Assembly (NCBI GenBank): GCA_031406575.1
Contig: JANOHP010000003.1
Location: 1 to 30,555 of the forward strand
Reading direction: 5' to 3'
Source: Ga0077555 sp031406575
GTDB taxonomy: Bacteria > Pseudomonadota > Alphaproteobacteria > Rhizobiales > Hyphomicrobiaceae
Length of the DNA: 30,555 nucleotides
This document shows positions 1 to 8,553 of the stretch, one piece after another (position 1 is the first letter of the stretch; each line of letters starts with the position of its first letter). The notes beneath the pieces are model-generated. The model worked only from the letters and a program-made list of their open reading frames with translations. It was not told where the DNA came from and searched no databases. Both the position numbers and the translations under genes were made by a program.

Positions 1-1581
1 GGCCACCACCGCACCGACGCCATTGAGGCGTTTCCACCAAATCGACAGTAGCAGCACGGGGAACAGCCCATTGCCCGACAGCGCCAGAGCCCAGAGCATC
101 AGACTGAGCGGGTCACTGGGCAGCGTGACCGCGAGCCAACCGCCGAGGATCGTCACAGCAACGATCCCCACCCGGGATGCATGCAGACGTGCAGCCGACT
201 GTGGGCGGTCTCGCGTCACCGCATAGACGACATCCTCGACGAGCACGATGCCGAGCTGGGCGAGGCTTGCCATGGCGGCTGCGAGCGCGGCCGCCAGAAT
301 TCCTGCCGCCACGAGATGCACGAGTACGGACGGAAACCCCATGAGCACGGGCAGCACCAACAAGAGTCCATCACGCTTGAAGAGGACGGACTCGGCCACC
401 AGCTTGGCAGGCCGACCTTCGAGCGCGACCAACCCCATGTCGGCCAGAACGCCGACGGCGCCTGGAAATTGATTGGGCGACAGGCCAACGAGGTGCCCCA
501 TCAGGAAGTCGCGCGTGAACACGGCAATGGCCGAAAACGTCATCACGGCCGAGCCGACCAGAAACACTGTCCAGCCGAGGGACTTGCGGGTCTCGTAGAC
601 GCTGACCGTCGTGGCGGTGCGGGGCAGGATCGTCGGTGATCCCGCGATTCCCACCATGATGGCGAGCGTCGCAAACAGGAACGCGCCTGCACCGATGCTG
701 CTGTTGGGCGTGAGGAATCGGCCAGAAATCGCTTGCATCACCTCGCCGGGAAGGTCGAACGCGAACGTCGGGGCCAGAGCCGCGGTGATGCCGGTTGCCA
801 CTTCCGTTTTGCTCAGGGCGCGCAGCACGGGACCATGCGACAACTGGCCCAAAGGCAAATTGGTAATGAACACCGCCGCGATGCCGACGGGAACCATCAG
901 CGCGAGAAAGGCTGCGATGCCTTGCGCGGCACTCGACCAGGTGAGGGAGCGCGTGCCGCCCGGCGTCAGCGTCACGATAATGGCCAAAACGATCGTAATC
1001 GCGATCAACCGCTCCGACACGCCGGCGAGCCAGCTCGCCGCGATCATGGCGGCTTTCATCTCGGCGATGCTGGCGAGGAGGAGGGCGGCCACAGCCACGG
1101 ATGCGCCGGTCAACCGGACGATGCGGCTCTCGAATCTCTGTCCGAGAAACGCTGGCACCGAGATTGCCCCGAATTTTCGATAATAGGGCGCGATCAGAAC
1201 CGCCAGCACCACGAAGCCCGCGACCATGCCGAGCATCAGGCACAGCGCATCGAAGCCGATCAGAAACAGTGCGCCCGAGCACGCCATCAAGCCGGTGCCG
1301 CCCAGGCCTACGATCGCCAGAATGAGGCCGCTAAAGAATGCCGGCACTCGCCGCCCTGCCAGAAAGAATTCTGCGGGTATCGATGTGCGCGCCACCACCC
1401 CGATGAGGGCAAATAGACCCATGGAGCCGGCGAGCAGCAGATTGCGCAGCGTCTGGTCGTCGGCACCCAGTTGCTCGAAAATCAGCAACAAGATCACGGC
1501 CGCGACAAGACCGGCGACGAAGATGCCGAAATAGATCCCCAGTAAGGGGCTGGAGGCTTGGCCTCTGGTTTGCGTCGCCAT
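1..1581 (-). CDS. Sodium:solute symporter large subunit (SSS family), partial at window edge
   Basis: The reading frame is open for 527 codons from an ATG at 1581 and runs off the left edge without a stop, so the C-terminus is missing. It is highly hydrophobic, with about a dozen membrane segments. An early block reads FFLAGRRVP followed by a glycine-rich helix (GLGGTGLM), typical of the sodium/solute symporter family. A DUF4212 small subunit lies 73 bases upstream on the same strand. That pairing is characteristic of the VC_2705-type two-subunit symporters related to acetate permease ActP. The expected role is Na+-coupled uptake of a small organic acid across the inner membrane; the substrate is not determined. 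An in-frame stop just upstream of 1581 excludes a longer N-terminus. No strong ribosome binding site is visible, so translation may be coupled to the small subunit. Confidence 0.88.
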   Translation of the reverse strand, partial: MATQTRGQASSPLLGIYFGIFVAGLVAAVILLLIFEQLGADDQTLRNLLLAGSMGLFALIGVVARTSIPAEFFLAGRRVPAFFSGLILAIVGLGGTGLMACSGALFLIGFDALCLMLGMVAGFVVLAVLIAPYYRKFGAISVPAFLGQRFESRIVRLTGASVAVAALLLASIAEMKAAMIAASWLAGVSERLIAITIVLAIIVTLTPGGTRSLTWSSAAQGIAAFLALMVPVGIAAVFITNLPLGQLSHGPVLRALSKTEVATGITAALAPTFAFDLPGEVMQAISGRFLTPNSSIGAGAFLFATLAIMVGIAGSPTILPRTATTVSVYETRKSLGWTVFLVGSAVMTFSAIAVFTRDFLMGHLVGLSPNQFPGAVGVLADMGLVALEGRPAKLVAESVLFKRDGLLLVLPVLMGFPSVLVHLVAAGILAAALAAAMASLAQLGIVLVEDVVYAVTRDRPQSAARLHASRVGIVAVTILGGWLAVTLPSDPLSLMLWALALSGNGLFPVLLLSIWWKRLNGVGAVVA

Positions 1582-1654
1582 ATGGGTTCAAACCTTGCTT
1601 TTCGATGTCCCTTTCCAAGAACACCCGGTACGCGCTCGGGATCCGGCGCCCGTC

Positions 1655-1915
1655 TCAGACATCCTCATTGGCGCCGTGCCAATGATCCAACGCGTCCTGG
1701 CGGTTGACGAACGAGGTCACGGTGACGAAAGCAATGACGATGAGGCCGTGGCAGACGAGGAAATAGCCGGCCGGAAATCCCAGAATCTTGCCGTTGTTGA
1801 GACGTTCCGCATAGAACGGAAACACGATCAGCGTCAGCAGGAACGGCAGCAGACTCGTCAACATCTGACGCTTCGTGTGCCGCCAGTAGGGCTTGCGTTC
1901 CTTGCGTTCGATCAC
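1655..1915 (-). CDS. DUF4212 symporter small subunit
   Basis: This is an 86-residue protein with a basic N-terminus (ERKERKPYWR), two membrane segments and the block FPFYAERLNN...FGFPAGYFL. That pattern matches the DUF4212 family of sodium:solute symporter small subunits. I chose the GTG at 1915 because AGGAG lies seven bases before it and the length fits the family (80-90 residues). An upstream ATG at 1969 would add 18 alanine-rich residues and has no ribosome binding site. The gene precedes the large subunit by 73 bases and almost certainly forms one transcript and one transporter with it. The small subunit probably stabilises or modulates the carrier, as inferred from the conserved pairing. 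Confidence 0.85.
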   Translation of the reverse strand: MIERKERKPYWRHTKRQMLTSLLPFLLTLIVFPFYAERLNNGKILGFPAGYFLVCHGLIVIAFVTVTSFVNRQDALDHWHGANEDV

Positions 1916-2031
1916 GAGTGCGCTCCTTTCTGCGACAGCGGCGCTGGTCGCTTCCACCGCTGCCTGCATGCGGCCGCATTGTGGTCAGCCTGCGGCAGCC
2001 CCTCAGGTACGCGGCCCGATACGGGGTGCGC

Positions 2032-3003
2032 TCAGAACCACCCCCGGCGCCGGAAATACAGGAAGGGCACGATCGCGGAGGCCACCATCACGAGCACGGC
2101 TGCGGGATAGGCCCAGGGCCAATCGAGTTCAGGCATATGCTTGAAGTTCATACCATAGATCGAAGCGATGAGCGTCGGCGGCATCAATGCCACGGAGGCC
2201 ACCGAGAATATCTTGATGATGCCGTTCTGCTCGATGTTGATCATGCCTAGTGTCGCATTGAGCAGAAACGTGATCCTGTCCGACAGAAAGCGGGCATGCT
2301 CACTCAACGAGGCGACATCGTGCTGGGCGACCTCGATATGCTGGTGGACACGTTCCTCGTCGTTGCGATCGCGGGCAGCGCTGGCGAAGTAGGTGAGGAG
2401 CCGGTCGAGGGAAAACGATGCTTCGCGCGCCTTGGAGGTCAAGTCACCCTGTTTGCCGATGGCTTTCAGGAGCGCGTCCAGGCGCCGCGATCGGGTCTGC
2501 TGTCCGCCTTTGATCTCGAACACGTTGACGGCCACCCGCTCTACTTCGTCCTGCAGGCGCTCGATGAAATCCGCAGCCCTGTCCACCATCGTGGCGATGA
2601 GACCGATCATCACGGCCGCGCCCGTTTTGGCAACAACCTCGCCTTTCTCGACACGCTGCAGAAATGTCGGGAACGATTGCGGCTCGGCATAGCGCACGGT
2701 GACGAGCCGATTGCCGGCGAGGATGAAGGTCAGCGCCGTCGTTGCCGGGCTCGGGCCGCCGGCGTTGTAGAGGATGAACGTCGTCATGTATTGCGCGCCG
2801 TTCTCCTCGTAGAAACGGCTGGAGGCCTCGATCTCACGCATCTCGGCCCGGGTCGGAATCAATATTCCCAGCTGCTGCTCGACGAAGCGATCTTCCTCAT
2901 CGGTCGGATTCAACAGATCGATCCAGACCGTCGCTTCCGTGCACGGCGATTGGCCGTCCCGCGATGAGAGGCCATTTCCTTGGACGTCGTAGAGCTTCAA
3001 CAT
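2032..3003 (-). CDS. corA: CorA-family divalent cation transporter
   Basis: The protein (323 residues from the ATG at 3003) has the CorA layout: a large soluble N-terminal domain, a long charged helix (about 130-230), and two C-terminal membrane helices. The signature YGMNF sits at the end of the first helix (GMN about 284-286), and the C-terminus is basic (YFRRRGWF). CorA proteins form pentameric inner-membrane channels for Mg2+, Co2+ or Ni2+; a few relatives export Zn2+. I favour the ATG at 3003 because family members commonly begin with MLK-YDV. A GTG at 3057 would add 18 residues. Neither start has a clear ribosome binding site. The DUF4212 gene follows after 116 bases, so co-transcription is possible but unproven. 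Confidence 0.9.
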   Translation of the reverse strand: MLKLYDVQGNGLSSRDGQSPCTEATVWIDLLNPTDEEDRFVEQQLGILIPTRAEMREIEASSRFYEENGAQYMTTFILYNAGGPSPATTALTFILAGNRLVTVRYAEPQSFPTFLQRVEKGEVVAKTGAAVMIGLIATMVDRAADFIERLQDEVERVAVNVFEIKGGQQTRSRRLDALLKAIGKQGDLTSKAREASFSLDRLLTYFASAARDRNDEERVHQHIEVAQHDVASLSEHARFLSDRITFLLNATLGMINIEQNGIIKIFSVASVALMPPTLIASIYGMNFKHMPELDWPWAYPAAVLVMVASAIVPFLYFRRRGWF

Positions 3004-3129
3004 GCGCGGCGCAATCCGATGCTGGGCTGTATCGTGAATCAAGGGGTTCAGTCGCACGATTCGAGTGATACGCCATACCCGCCGTCGCGGTTTGGGGGCG
3101 AGCGCTCTGGATAAACAGCGATGCCCCAG

Positions 3130-4455
3130 TCAGGTCAAGCGACGGTCGGTCAGAGCGGCCTCTTTTGCCGAGCGCCCGAGCCGGCGGATACGCGAATGAT
3201 ACTGGCGCCGTTGTTTTGGCCGGGGTTGCCAGTAGACGGCCCCCAGCATGCCCACTGCCGCTGCGGCGATGATGAGGAAATGCGAGTTTGCGGCTCCGAT
3301 ACCGAACGCACGCACCGAAAACTCGAAAATATCCTGATACCGCACCAGTGCCACCAGCGAGCCGAGCAGCGTGACGATACGGGCGAGGTTCTCCAAGCCC
3401 TTGCCGAAGGGGTCGGAAAAATACAACAGCAGGAAAACACCCCACGGCGCCAGCACCAAGCTCATGCGCACTTTGAAATCGCGGTATTCGCGCCCAAACA
3501 GCACATCCGTCGTCTGCTGATAGGCATAATCCATGAGCGGCCAGAACAGCATCAAAACGGCGCCGATCATGACGCAACGGTCGATCGCCTGCAGGTCCCT
3601 GGGATAGTGTTCGAGCAGCATGTGACGCCAGAACATCAAAAGCACGCCGATCAGGATGATGACGAGGATGAAGGCGACCTTGAGGGTGAAGAACACCGTA
3701 TCCAGCTTGGCCGCGTTCGATCTATTGCGGGGGTCTTCCCAAACCGTGCGTAGATGCTGCCTCAGTTCGCGTTGCGCCGCGCAACAGTCGACAGCATTGA
3801 GCCGCGCATCGGGATCATCGAAGTTATCGTTGGCGGCAAAACAGTGCCGCTTCGCGCGCGACACCTCGGCATCCTCGACCAGACGATCAGGCATGCACGT
3901 GCGAGCGAATTCAGCGATTGTCGATCGATTCGTCGCCGCCGCCCGCAGCGATTCCAGGCTGCCCAGCAATGACGCCTTGCGGCAGGTCGATGCGGCGCCG
4001 TCGCTTGAACAGCGTGCCGCCTGCTCCTTGTCGCTCGTCAACACAGACGGCGAGATTTCCCACACTGCGCGCAAATCACCGGTCGCAAACCAGTAGGTCA
4101 GGCCGAGTGACATCAATATCCACACCACGAAACCAAACGCGAACCGTTGCCGCCCGTACGTCGTGCGCCCGCGCCAGTAGATGTCCGTGAAAACGACGGC
4201 TGGAAAATAGAATGCGAACAGCGCGGCGATTCCCAGCGTAGGAAAAAACAGGAACAGGTGGCTGTGGGCAAAGATCAGCGCCGTGGAGGCGCCGATCCCG
4301 GAGAATTCGCGCACGATCGACAGCGTCGAAGCGATGAACGAGAGGCTGAGGAGCGAGAAAACCGCGCCGACGAAGATGTAGCGATTGCGAGGAATGGCGT
4401 CGTCGTCGTCCGCCGACGCCTTCGGCAACCGAATGAATTTCCAATACTTACGCAC
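3130..4455 (-). CDS. Polytopic membrane protein of unknown function with a six-cysteine loop
   Basis: I do not recognise this 441-residue protein. It has about eight hydrophobic segments (roughly 26-48, 57-90, 104-123, 252-276, 293-311, 331-347, 357-372 and 391-409). A hydrophilic loop at about 125-250 lies between the third and fourth. It holds six cysteines (149, 158, 187, 205 and the pair 224-225) and few elsewhere, which suggests disulfide bonds in the periplasm, though the topology is not proven. The N-terminus carries an acidic patch (ASADDDD) and the C-terminus is strongly basic. The start is a GTG at 4455 with only a weak GAG-type ribosome binding site. The gene ends 126 bases before the CorA start and starts 167 bases from the benE stop. 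No enzyme motif is visible. Confidence 0.75.
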   Translation of the reverse strand: MRKYWKFIRLPKASADDDDAIPRNRYIFVGAVFSLLSLSFIASTLSIVREFSGIGASTALIFAHSHLFLFFPTLGIAALFAFYFPAVVFTDIYWRGRTTYGRQRFAFGFVVWILMSLGLTYWFATGDLRAVWEISPSVLTSDKEQAARCSSDGAASTCRKASLLGSLESLRAAATNRSTIAEFARTCMPDRLVEDAEVSRAKRHCFAANDNFDDPDARLNAVDCCAAQRELRQHLRTVWEDPRNRSNAAKLDTVFFTLKVAFILVIILIGVLLMFWRHMLLEHYPRDLQAIDRCVMIGAVLMLFWPLMDYAYQQTTDVLFGREYRDFKVRMSLVLAPWGVFLLLYFSDPFGKGLENLARIVTLLGSLVALVRYQDIFEFSVRAFGIGAANSHFLIIAAAAVGMLGAVYWQPRPKQRRQYHSRIRRLGRSAKEAALTDRRLT

Positions 4456-4622
4456 GAACTCGACTCACTCTGGACCACCGTCGCGATAGCGGCGAACGCC
4501 AACCGCCCCGGATCGGTCATTCTGCGGATGGGCGCGTGCCCGATCCAGTGCGCATCATAGTCAGTCCCGCAGGTTCGTGGTGGACTGGATCCAAAGAGCA
4601 CTGTCGCAGTGTGGCAGGACGG

Positions 4623-5774
4623 TTACACCGGCTTCAGGTTCCAGCGATCGAGCGCCAAGACCAGCAACCCCGCAACCAGTCCCCAGAACGCCGAACCGAT
4701 GCCTGAGACTGCCAGCCCCGAGGCCGTGACGACGAACGTGACGACAGCCGCGAACCGATCCCTTTCATCGGCCATCGCCGATCCGAGGGCGCCTGTCAGC
4801 GAGCCGATGAGGCCCAGGCCTGCGATCGTCGCAACCAAGGCGGATGGCAATACCGCGAACAGCCCCACGAGCGCGGCTCCCAGCGCGGCGAGGCCCGTAT
4901 AGACGAACAGGTACGCAATCCCCGTCCACCAGCGCTTGGCTGGATCGGGATGCGCATCGGGGCCGGTGCAGATCGCCGCCGTGATCGCGGCCAAATTGAT
5001 CGTGTGCGCGCCGAACGGAGCGATGACGATCGATGCCAATCCCGTCGTCAACAGTGCCGACGAAAACGGCGGCTCGTAGCCCGAGGCCTTGAGCACGGCG
5101 GCTCCCGGCAAATTCTGCGACGCCATCGTGACCAGAAACAAGGGCACGCCGAGCCCGATCAGCGCGCCGACATCGAAGCGGGGCGTCACCCATTCGAGCG
5201 AAGACAGCTCGAGCGCCGGCCATCGCCCCACCATCCCCAATCCCCAAGCGAGCCCCGTTCCCGCGACAATGATCAGCAACATCGCGGAGGACGGGCTTTT
5301 GAGACGTGCGACCAGGAAGACGACCAGCAACGGCAGGACCAGCAGTGGGGCCGTCGGCAACGCTTCCACCATCAGCAGCACGAACCGCACGAGCACGCCG
5401 GCGAGCATGCCGGCCGCGACACCCATGGGAATGCGTCGAACAGCGCGATCGAGTGGCGCCACAAGCGCTGTCAGCACGACGAGAACGCCCGTCAGAAGGA
5501 ACGCGCCGACGGCAGCATCCATCTGCACGGCGCCCGCTGTGGCGGCGATGACGGCGGCGCCCGGCGTCGACCAAGCCGTGATGATGGGCATGCGGTGCCG
5601 CCAGGAGAGATAACCACTGGTCAGCGCCATCGACAGGCACAGCGCCGTCACCCACGAGGTCGTCTGCGCGGGACTGGCGCCCACGGCCTGCGCTGCCGCC
5701 AAAACAACCGCCAAGGCGCCCGCGATCCCGACGAGGGCCGCGACGAGGGCCGCAGTGAAACAAGACAAGCGCAT
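4623..5774 (-). CDS. benE: BenE-family benzoate/H+ symporter-like permease
   Basis: This is a 383-residue, very hydrophobic protein with about 11-12 membrane segments. The N-terminal half carries the family pattern: SWVTALCLSM, then GYLSWRHRMPIITAWSTPG, then a helix containing GAFLLTGVL. The block PFGAHTINLAAITAAICTG appears in the second half. These match the BenE family, whose characterised member imports benzoate with protons. The start at 5774 is supported by GGGA seven bases upstream; a GTG at 5828 would add an N-terminus unlike the family. It is transcribed divergently from the rlpA-like gene across a 109-base gap. No benzoate dioxygenase genes lie nearby, so the substrate may be another aromatic or organic acid. 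Confidence 0.85.
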   Translation of the reverse strand: MRLSCFTAALVAALVGIAGALAVVLAAAQAVGASPAQTTSWVTALCLSMALTSGYLSWRHRMPIITAWSTPGAAVIAATAGAVQMDAAVGAFLLTGVLVVLTALVAPLDRAVRRIPMGVAAGMLAGVLVRFVLLMVEALPTAPLLVLPLLVVFLVARLKSPSSAMLLIIVAGTGLAWGLGMVGRWPALELSSLEWVTPRFDVGALIGLGVPLFLVTMASQNLPGAAVLKASGYEPPFSSALLTTGLASIVIAPFGAHTINLAAITAAICTGPDAHPDPAKRWWTGIAYLFVYTGLAALGAALVGLFAVLPSALVATIAGLGLIGSLTGALGSAMADERDRFAAVVTFVVTASGLAVSGIGSAFWGLVAGLLVLALDRWNLKPV

Positions 5775-5883
5775 GTGTTTTCCCGAAGTCGTCGCTGTGC
5801 GTTCACGATAGGTACGCGGCCTATCCACAGCCAGTGGTCACCCTGCCTCAGCTTCGCCCGGTTCTGGCACGATATGAAGCAGG

Positions 5884-6399
5884 ATGATTCGTCGACCTCC
5901 ATATTGCATGCGCTTCGCGCTGCTTCTGACCCTGATGGCCAACGGCACGGCTGCGCACGCGCAGGAGCGCACCAGCCGCGCGTGGACCACGAGCTGGGCC
6001 ACCTCGGTGGTCGCCGGCAGCGCCGCTCCGCGCTTGAAAGCCTCGAGCGTCACGACAGGCGCGCTGACACCCATCCCCGTCAATCCCAAAGCCGATGCCC
6101 AAAGTCGCAAACATGACCTCGAAGGCATCGCGTCCTACTATTGGCAGGCTCAAAAGACGGCGAACGGGGAAACATTCGACAAGGCAGCCATGACGGCCGC
6201 ACACCGCACTCTGCCGTTCGGCACGAAGGTGCGCGTCATCAACATCGCCAACGGCCAGTCCGCCATCCTACGCATCAACGATCGAGGGCCCTTCAAAGCC
6301 GGCCGCGTCATCGACGTCTCCGACGCGGCTGCCGGCGCGCTCGGGTTCCGCGCCCGAGGACTGACCCCGGTGCGCGTCGAGGTGGTTGCCAATCAATAG
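5884..6399 (+). CDS. rlpA: RlpA-like double-psi beta-barrel protein, secreted
   Basis: The 171-residue product begins with a signal peptide (hydrophobic run LLLTLMANGTAAHA, cleavage near AHA-QE). A linker follows, then a double-psi beta-barrel domain at about 82-168. The domain holds the RlpA landmarks: ASYYW, TANGE.FD, TAAHRTLPFGT, INDRGPF and GRVIDVS. The aspartate in NDRGPF corresponds to the residue needed for lytic transglycosylase activity in Pseudomonas RlpA, which cuts peptidoglycan lacking stem peptides. There is no C-terminal SPOR domain, so septal targeting is not expected from sequence. No lipobox cysteine is seen. The ATG at 5908 is an alternative start that gives a more typical signal peptide. 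The stop codon overlaps the end of the convergent downstream gene. Confidence 0.87.
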   Translation: MIRRPPYCMRFALLLTLMANGTAAHAQERTSRAWTTSWATSVVAGSAAPRLKASSVTTGALTPIPVNPKADAQSRKHDLEGIASYYWQAQKTANGETFDKAAMTAAHRTLPFGTKVRVINIANGQSAILRINDRGPFKAGRVIDVSDAAAGALGFRARGLTPVRVEVVANQ

Positions 6400-7202
6400 G
6401 GCCCCTGCTCGGGAAACTTCGGGCGGCGTTTCTCGACGAGGGATTTGTGGCCCTCGACATTTTCGGGGCCGCCGAAGCCCAGGAACTCCAGCGCGAGCGA
6501 AGCGTCGAACGTCGGGCCGGCCATGCGCAGCCAGTTGTTGAGCGAGTGCTTGGTGAAGCGGATCGCCGTCTGCGCGCCGCCGAGCAGCTTGTCGCACACC
6601 GCATAGGCCGTCTCGAGCACCTTGTCGTCGTCGGCGACGAGCGACACGAGGCCCAGGCGTTCGGCTTCCTCGCCTTTCAGCGTCTCGCACAGCATCAGAT
6701 AATACTTGGCCTTGGCCATGCCGCACAGCAGCGGCCAGATGATCGCGGCATGATCGCCCGCCGCCACGCCCAGCCGCGTATGCCCATCGATGATGCGCGT
6801 ATTGCGTCCCGCAATGGTGATGTCGCAGAGCAGACCCGCCGCCAGTCCCGCGCCGACCGCCACACCTTGAAAGGCGCACACCGTCGGCTTGGAGCAGTTG
6901 ATCACGTTGTAGACGATGTCGCTGGCTTCCTTCCACGCCCGCATGCGGGTCGGCCAGTCGCTGGAGATGCCCTCGACGAGCTTCATGTCGCCGCCCGAGG
7001 AATAGACGCCGCCATCGCCCCGGACCAGCACCACCTGCACGCTTTCGTCACGATCGATGTCCTGCCAGATGCGTGCGAGTTCGCCGTGTCCCGCAGCGGT
7101 AACCGAGTTGAGTTTTCCCGGATTGGACAAGATCACCTCGAGCAAACCGGGCTTTGGCCGCGCGAATTTGAGATAACTGTATTGGCTGGCATCGATGTTC
7201 AC
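6393..7202 (-). CDS. Enoyl-CoA hydratase/isomerase family protein
   Basis: This 269-residue protein has the crotonase fold. The two oxyanion-hole loops are visible: SSGGD at 68-72 and GVAVGAG at 113-119. The start is a GTG at 7202 with AGGAG eight bases upstream; a longer open frame to 7445 runs through the intergenic repeat and is not credible. At the positions where classical hydratases carry catalytic glutamates, this protein reads GHTRLGVAAGDH and KAKYYLML, so neither glutamate is obvious. It may therefore be an isomerase, thioesterase-like or diverged member rather than a beta-oxidation hydratase. It stands alone between rlpA (convergent) and a 239-base gap. The substrate is unknown. Confidence 0.85.
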   Translation of the reverse strand: MNIDASQYSYLKFARPKPGLLEVILSNPGKLNSVTAAGHGELARIWQDIDRDESVQVVLVRGDGGVYSSGGDMKLVEGISSDWPTRMRAWKEASDIVYNVINCSKPTVCAFQGVAVGAGLAAGLLCDITIAGRNTRIIDGHTRLGVAAGDHAAIIWPLLCGMAKAKYYLMLCETLKGEEAERLGLVSLVADDDKVLETAYAVCDKLLGGAQTAIRFTKHSLNNWLRMAGPTFDASLALEFLGFGGPENVEGHKSLVEKRRPKFPEQGPY

Positions 7203-7325
7203 GGGCGGTGCTCCTGATCGATCTGCTGGAAGGCTCACCCGACAGGTTACAAGCAATGCAGCCCGCCGCAAGTCACGTTGGCCCTCTCGCTTCAAGCCAT
7301 TCCGATCCCTGGGCGTTGGGCGTAG

Positions 7326-7408
7326 GTTGGGTCGAGCCGTTGCGCGACCCAACGGGTCTCGCTCCATCCGTAGCTGTTGGGTCGTGCATAGCGCAGAGCC
7401 TGACCCAA
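7326..7408. repeat. REP-like pair of inverted repeats
   Basis: Two hairpins built on the same core stand in the gap between the TPR gene and the enoyl-CoA hydratase gene. The first pairs GTTGGGTCG (7326-7334) with CGACCCAAC (7345-7353). The second pairs TTGGGTC (7377-7383) with GACCCAA (7402-7408). The flank contains CGTAGG. This resembles the widespread intergenic palindromes of the TTGGGT/ACCCAA type found in many Proteobacteria. Such repeats can shield transcript ends, but no function is shown here. Confidence 0.6.
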
Positions 7409-7441
7409 TCCACGGCGTCGCGATCGAGCCGACCGCGAGGC

Positions 7442-8080
7442 TCACAACTCCCGTTCGATCTTTTTTTCCAACATCGGGATCACCTGGTGTCGTTCGGCGA
7501 GAAACGGATTGACGGCCAGCGCTTGGCGATAGACGGCCAACGCCTCCTTGAAGCGGTCCGCCTCGATCAACATCATGGCGCGGCCCGCCAATGCTCCGAA
7601 GTGACGCGGCTCCAGGGCCAACACTTTATCGATATCGGCTTGTGAGCCTGGATGGTCGCCCACCATCCAGCGCAGCGTGGCGCGTTGATTCCAACCCTCG
7701 GCGAAATCGGGGGCGAGCTGGACCACCTCGTCGAGCAGCGTGCCGGCGAGGCCGATATGGCGCTGGGCCATGGCGACACCGGCCTGCATCATCAAGGTAT
7801 CGATCTCGGCCCGGCCCGACAGCGTCCACGCTCGCCAAATCTCGGGCACGATCTCGCGCGCCGCATCGTCGCCGCCGGCTTTGGCGAGCGCCGCAAAGAG
7901 CGCGTCCAGCGTCACCCGCCGCGCGGCTTCGAAGGTAGCCTTGTCCTGGGGTTCGGTAGCGGAAGGCGGCGTCTGCGCGAGCGCACCGGGAAGGAACGCT
8001 GAGACCGCCAGTGCGAGGCACACCACCGCGATGGCGGATCCGCATCGCCCTCGATTCCGCAAATTTTTCCTATGGAGCAT
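7442..8080 (-). CDS. Secreted tetratricopeptide-repeat protein
   Basis: The 212-residue product has a basic N-terminus and a signal peptide (hydrophobic run at about 15-33, likely cleavage after ALA near 35). The C-terminal half carries helix-turn-helix repeats of TPR type: LLDEVVQLAPDFAEGWNQRA, then a repeat ending LALEPRHFGALAGRA, then EALAVYRQALAVNPFLAE. The alternation of A-x-x-x-P-x-F/A and G-x-A positions is typical. The ATG at 8080 is favoured because GGAG lies seven bases upstream; the open frame extends to 8173 but reads through the intergenic region. TPR proteins are scaffolds for protein contacts, here probably in the periplasm; the partner is unknown. It follows the nucleotidyltransferase-domain gene after 22 bases and may share its transcript. 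Confidence 0.8.
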   Translation of the reverse strand: MLHRKNLRNRGRCGSAIAVVCLALAVSAFLPGALAQTPPSATEPQDKATFEAARRVTLDALFAALAKAGGDDAAREIVPEIWRAWTLSGRAEIDTLMMQAGVAMAQRHIGLAGTLLDEVVQLAPDFAEGWNQRATLRWMVGDHPGSQADIDKVLALEPRHFGALAGRAMMLIEADRFKEALAVYRQALAVNPFLAERHQVIPMLEKKIEREL

Positions 8081-8102
8081 GAAATGTCTCCGCCGACAGA
8101 AG

Positions 8103-8543
8103 CTAAAGGGCCACGAGCAACCGGCCCAGCACCTCCTGAGGATCGTGTAGAACGCGCAGACCCTCGCCCGCAATGCGTCGCGTCACGGGATCGACGGGAT
8201 CGCTACTCGCCCAAGCATGATCGACGAAGGCAATCTCGATTTCCTCGCCACCATCGAACGTCAGATGGCACGCGCGGGCACGGCCGCTGTCGACATCCGT
8301 CCAACCTTTGAAGGAGAGGCCCGCGGAGGGCCAATCGATCTCGCGCATCCAGCCATGTTCGCCGCGGAATTGCTCCGGATCATCGACGACGCAAACGAGG
8401 TCGACGTCACACTCCGCGTGCTCGCGTGTGGTCGTCGACCAGGAGCCGACGAGGGCCAGCGCATCGATCCGTGGATGCGCTGCAGACCAGGATTTAAGGT
8501 TGGTCAGCAATTGTTCCAGTTGCGATGAGTCGAGCGTATGCAT
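8103..8543 (-). CDS. Small nucleotidyltransferase-domain protein
   Basis: This 146-residue protein shows the nucleotidyltransferase-fold signature: LVGSWSTTTREHAECDVDL at about 36-54, that is GS followed by D-x-D (DVD), the metal-binding pair. A later strand (EEIEIAFV) could supply the third acidic residue. Proteins of this size and type include antitoxin-like MNT domains, aminoglycoside adenylyltransferase relatives and uncharacterised cytosolic enzymes; the sequence alone does not choose between them. No HEPN partner is next to it. The start at 8543 has a strong GAGGAGG ribosome binding site six bases upstream. The stop of the hydantoinase gene lies only 10 bases before this start, so the two are probably co-transcribed. 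Confidence 0.75.
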   Translation of the reverse strand: MHTLDSSQLEQLLTNLKSWSAAHPRIDALALVGSWSTTTREHAECDVDLVCVVDDPEQFRGEHGWMREIDWPSAGLSFKGWTDVDSGRARACHLTFDGGEEIEIAFVDHAWASSDPVDPVTRRIAGEGLRVLHDPQEVLGRLLVAL

Positions 8544-8553
8544 GGCCGCCTCC

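Noticed and set aside
371..1282. Minus-strand 303-codon frame within the symporter gene
   Set aside because: It is out of frame with the symporter, which stays open from 1581 to the window edge; the product is arginine-rich without motifs.
7203..7445. N-terminal extension of the enoyl-CoA hydratase gene
   Set aside because: It would translate the REP-like hairpins, while GTG 7202 has AGGAG at ideal distance.
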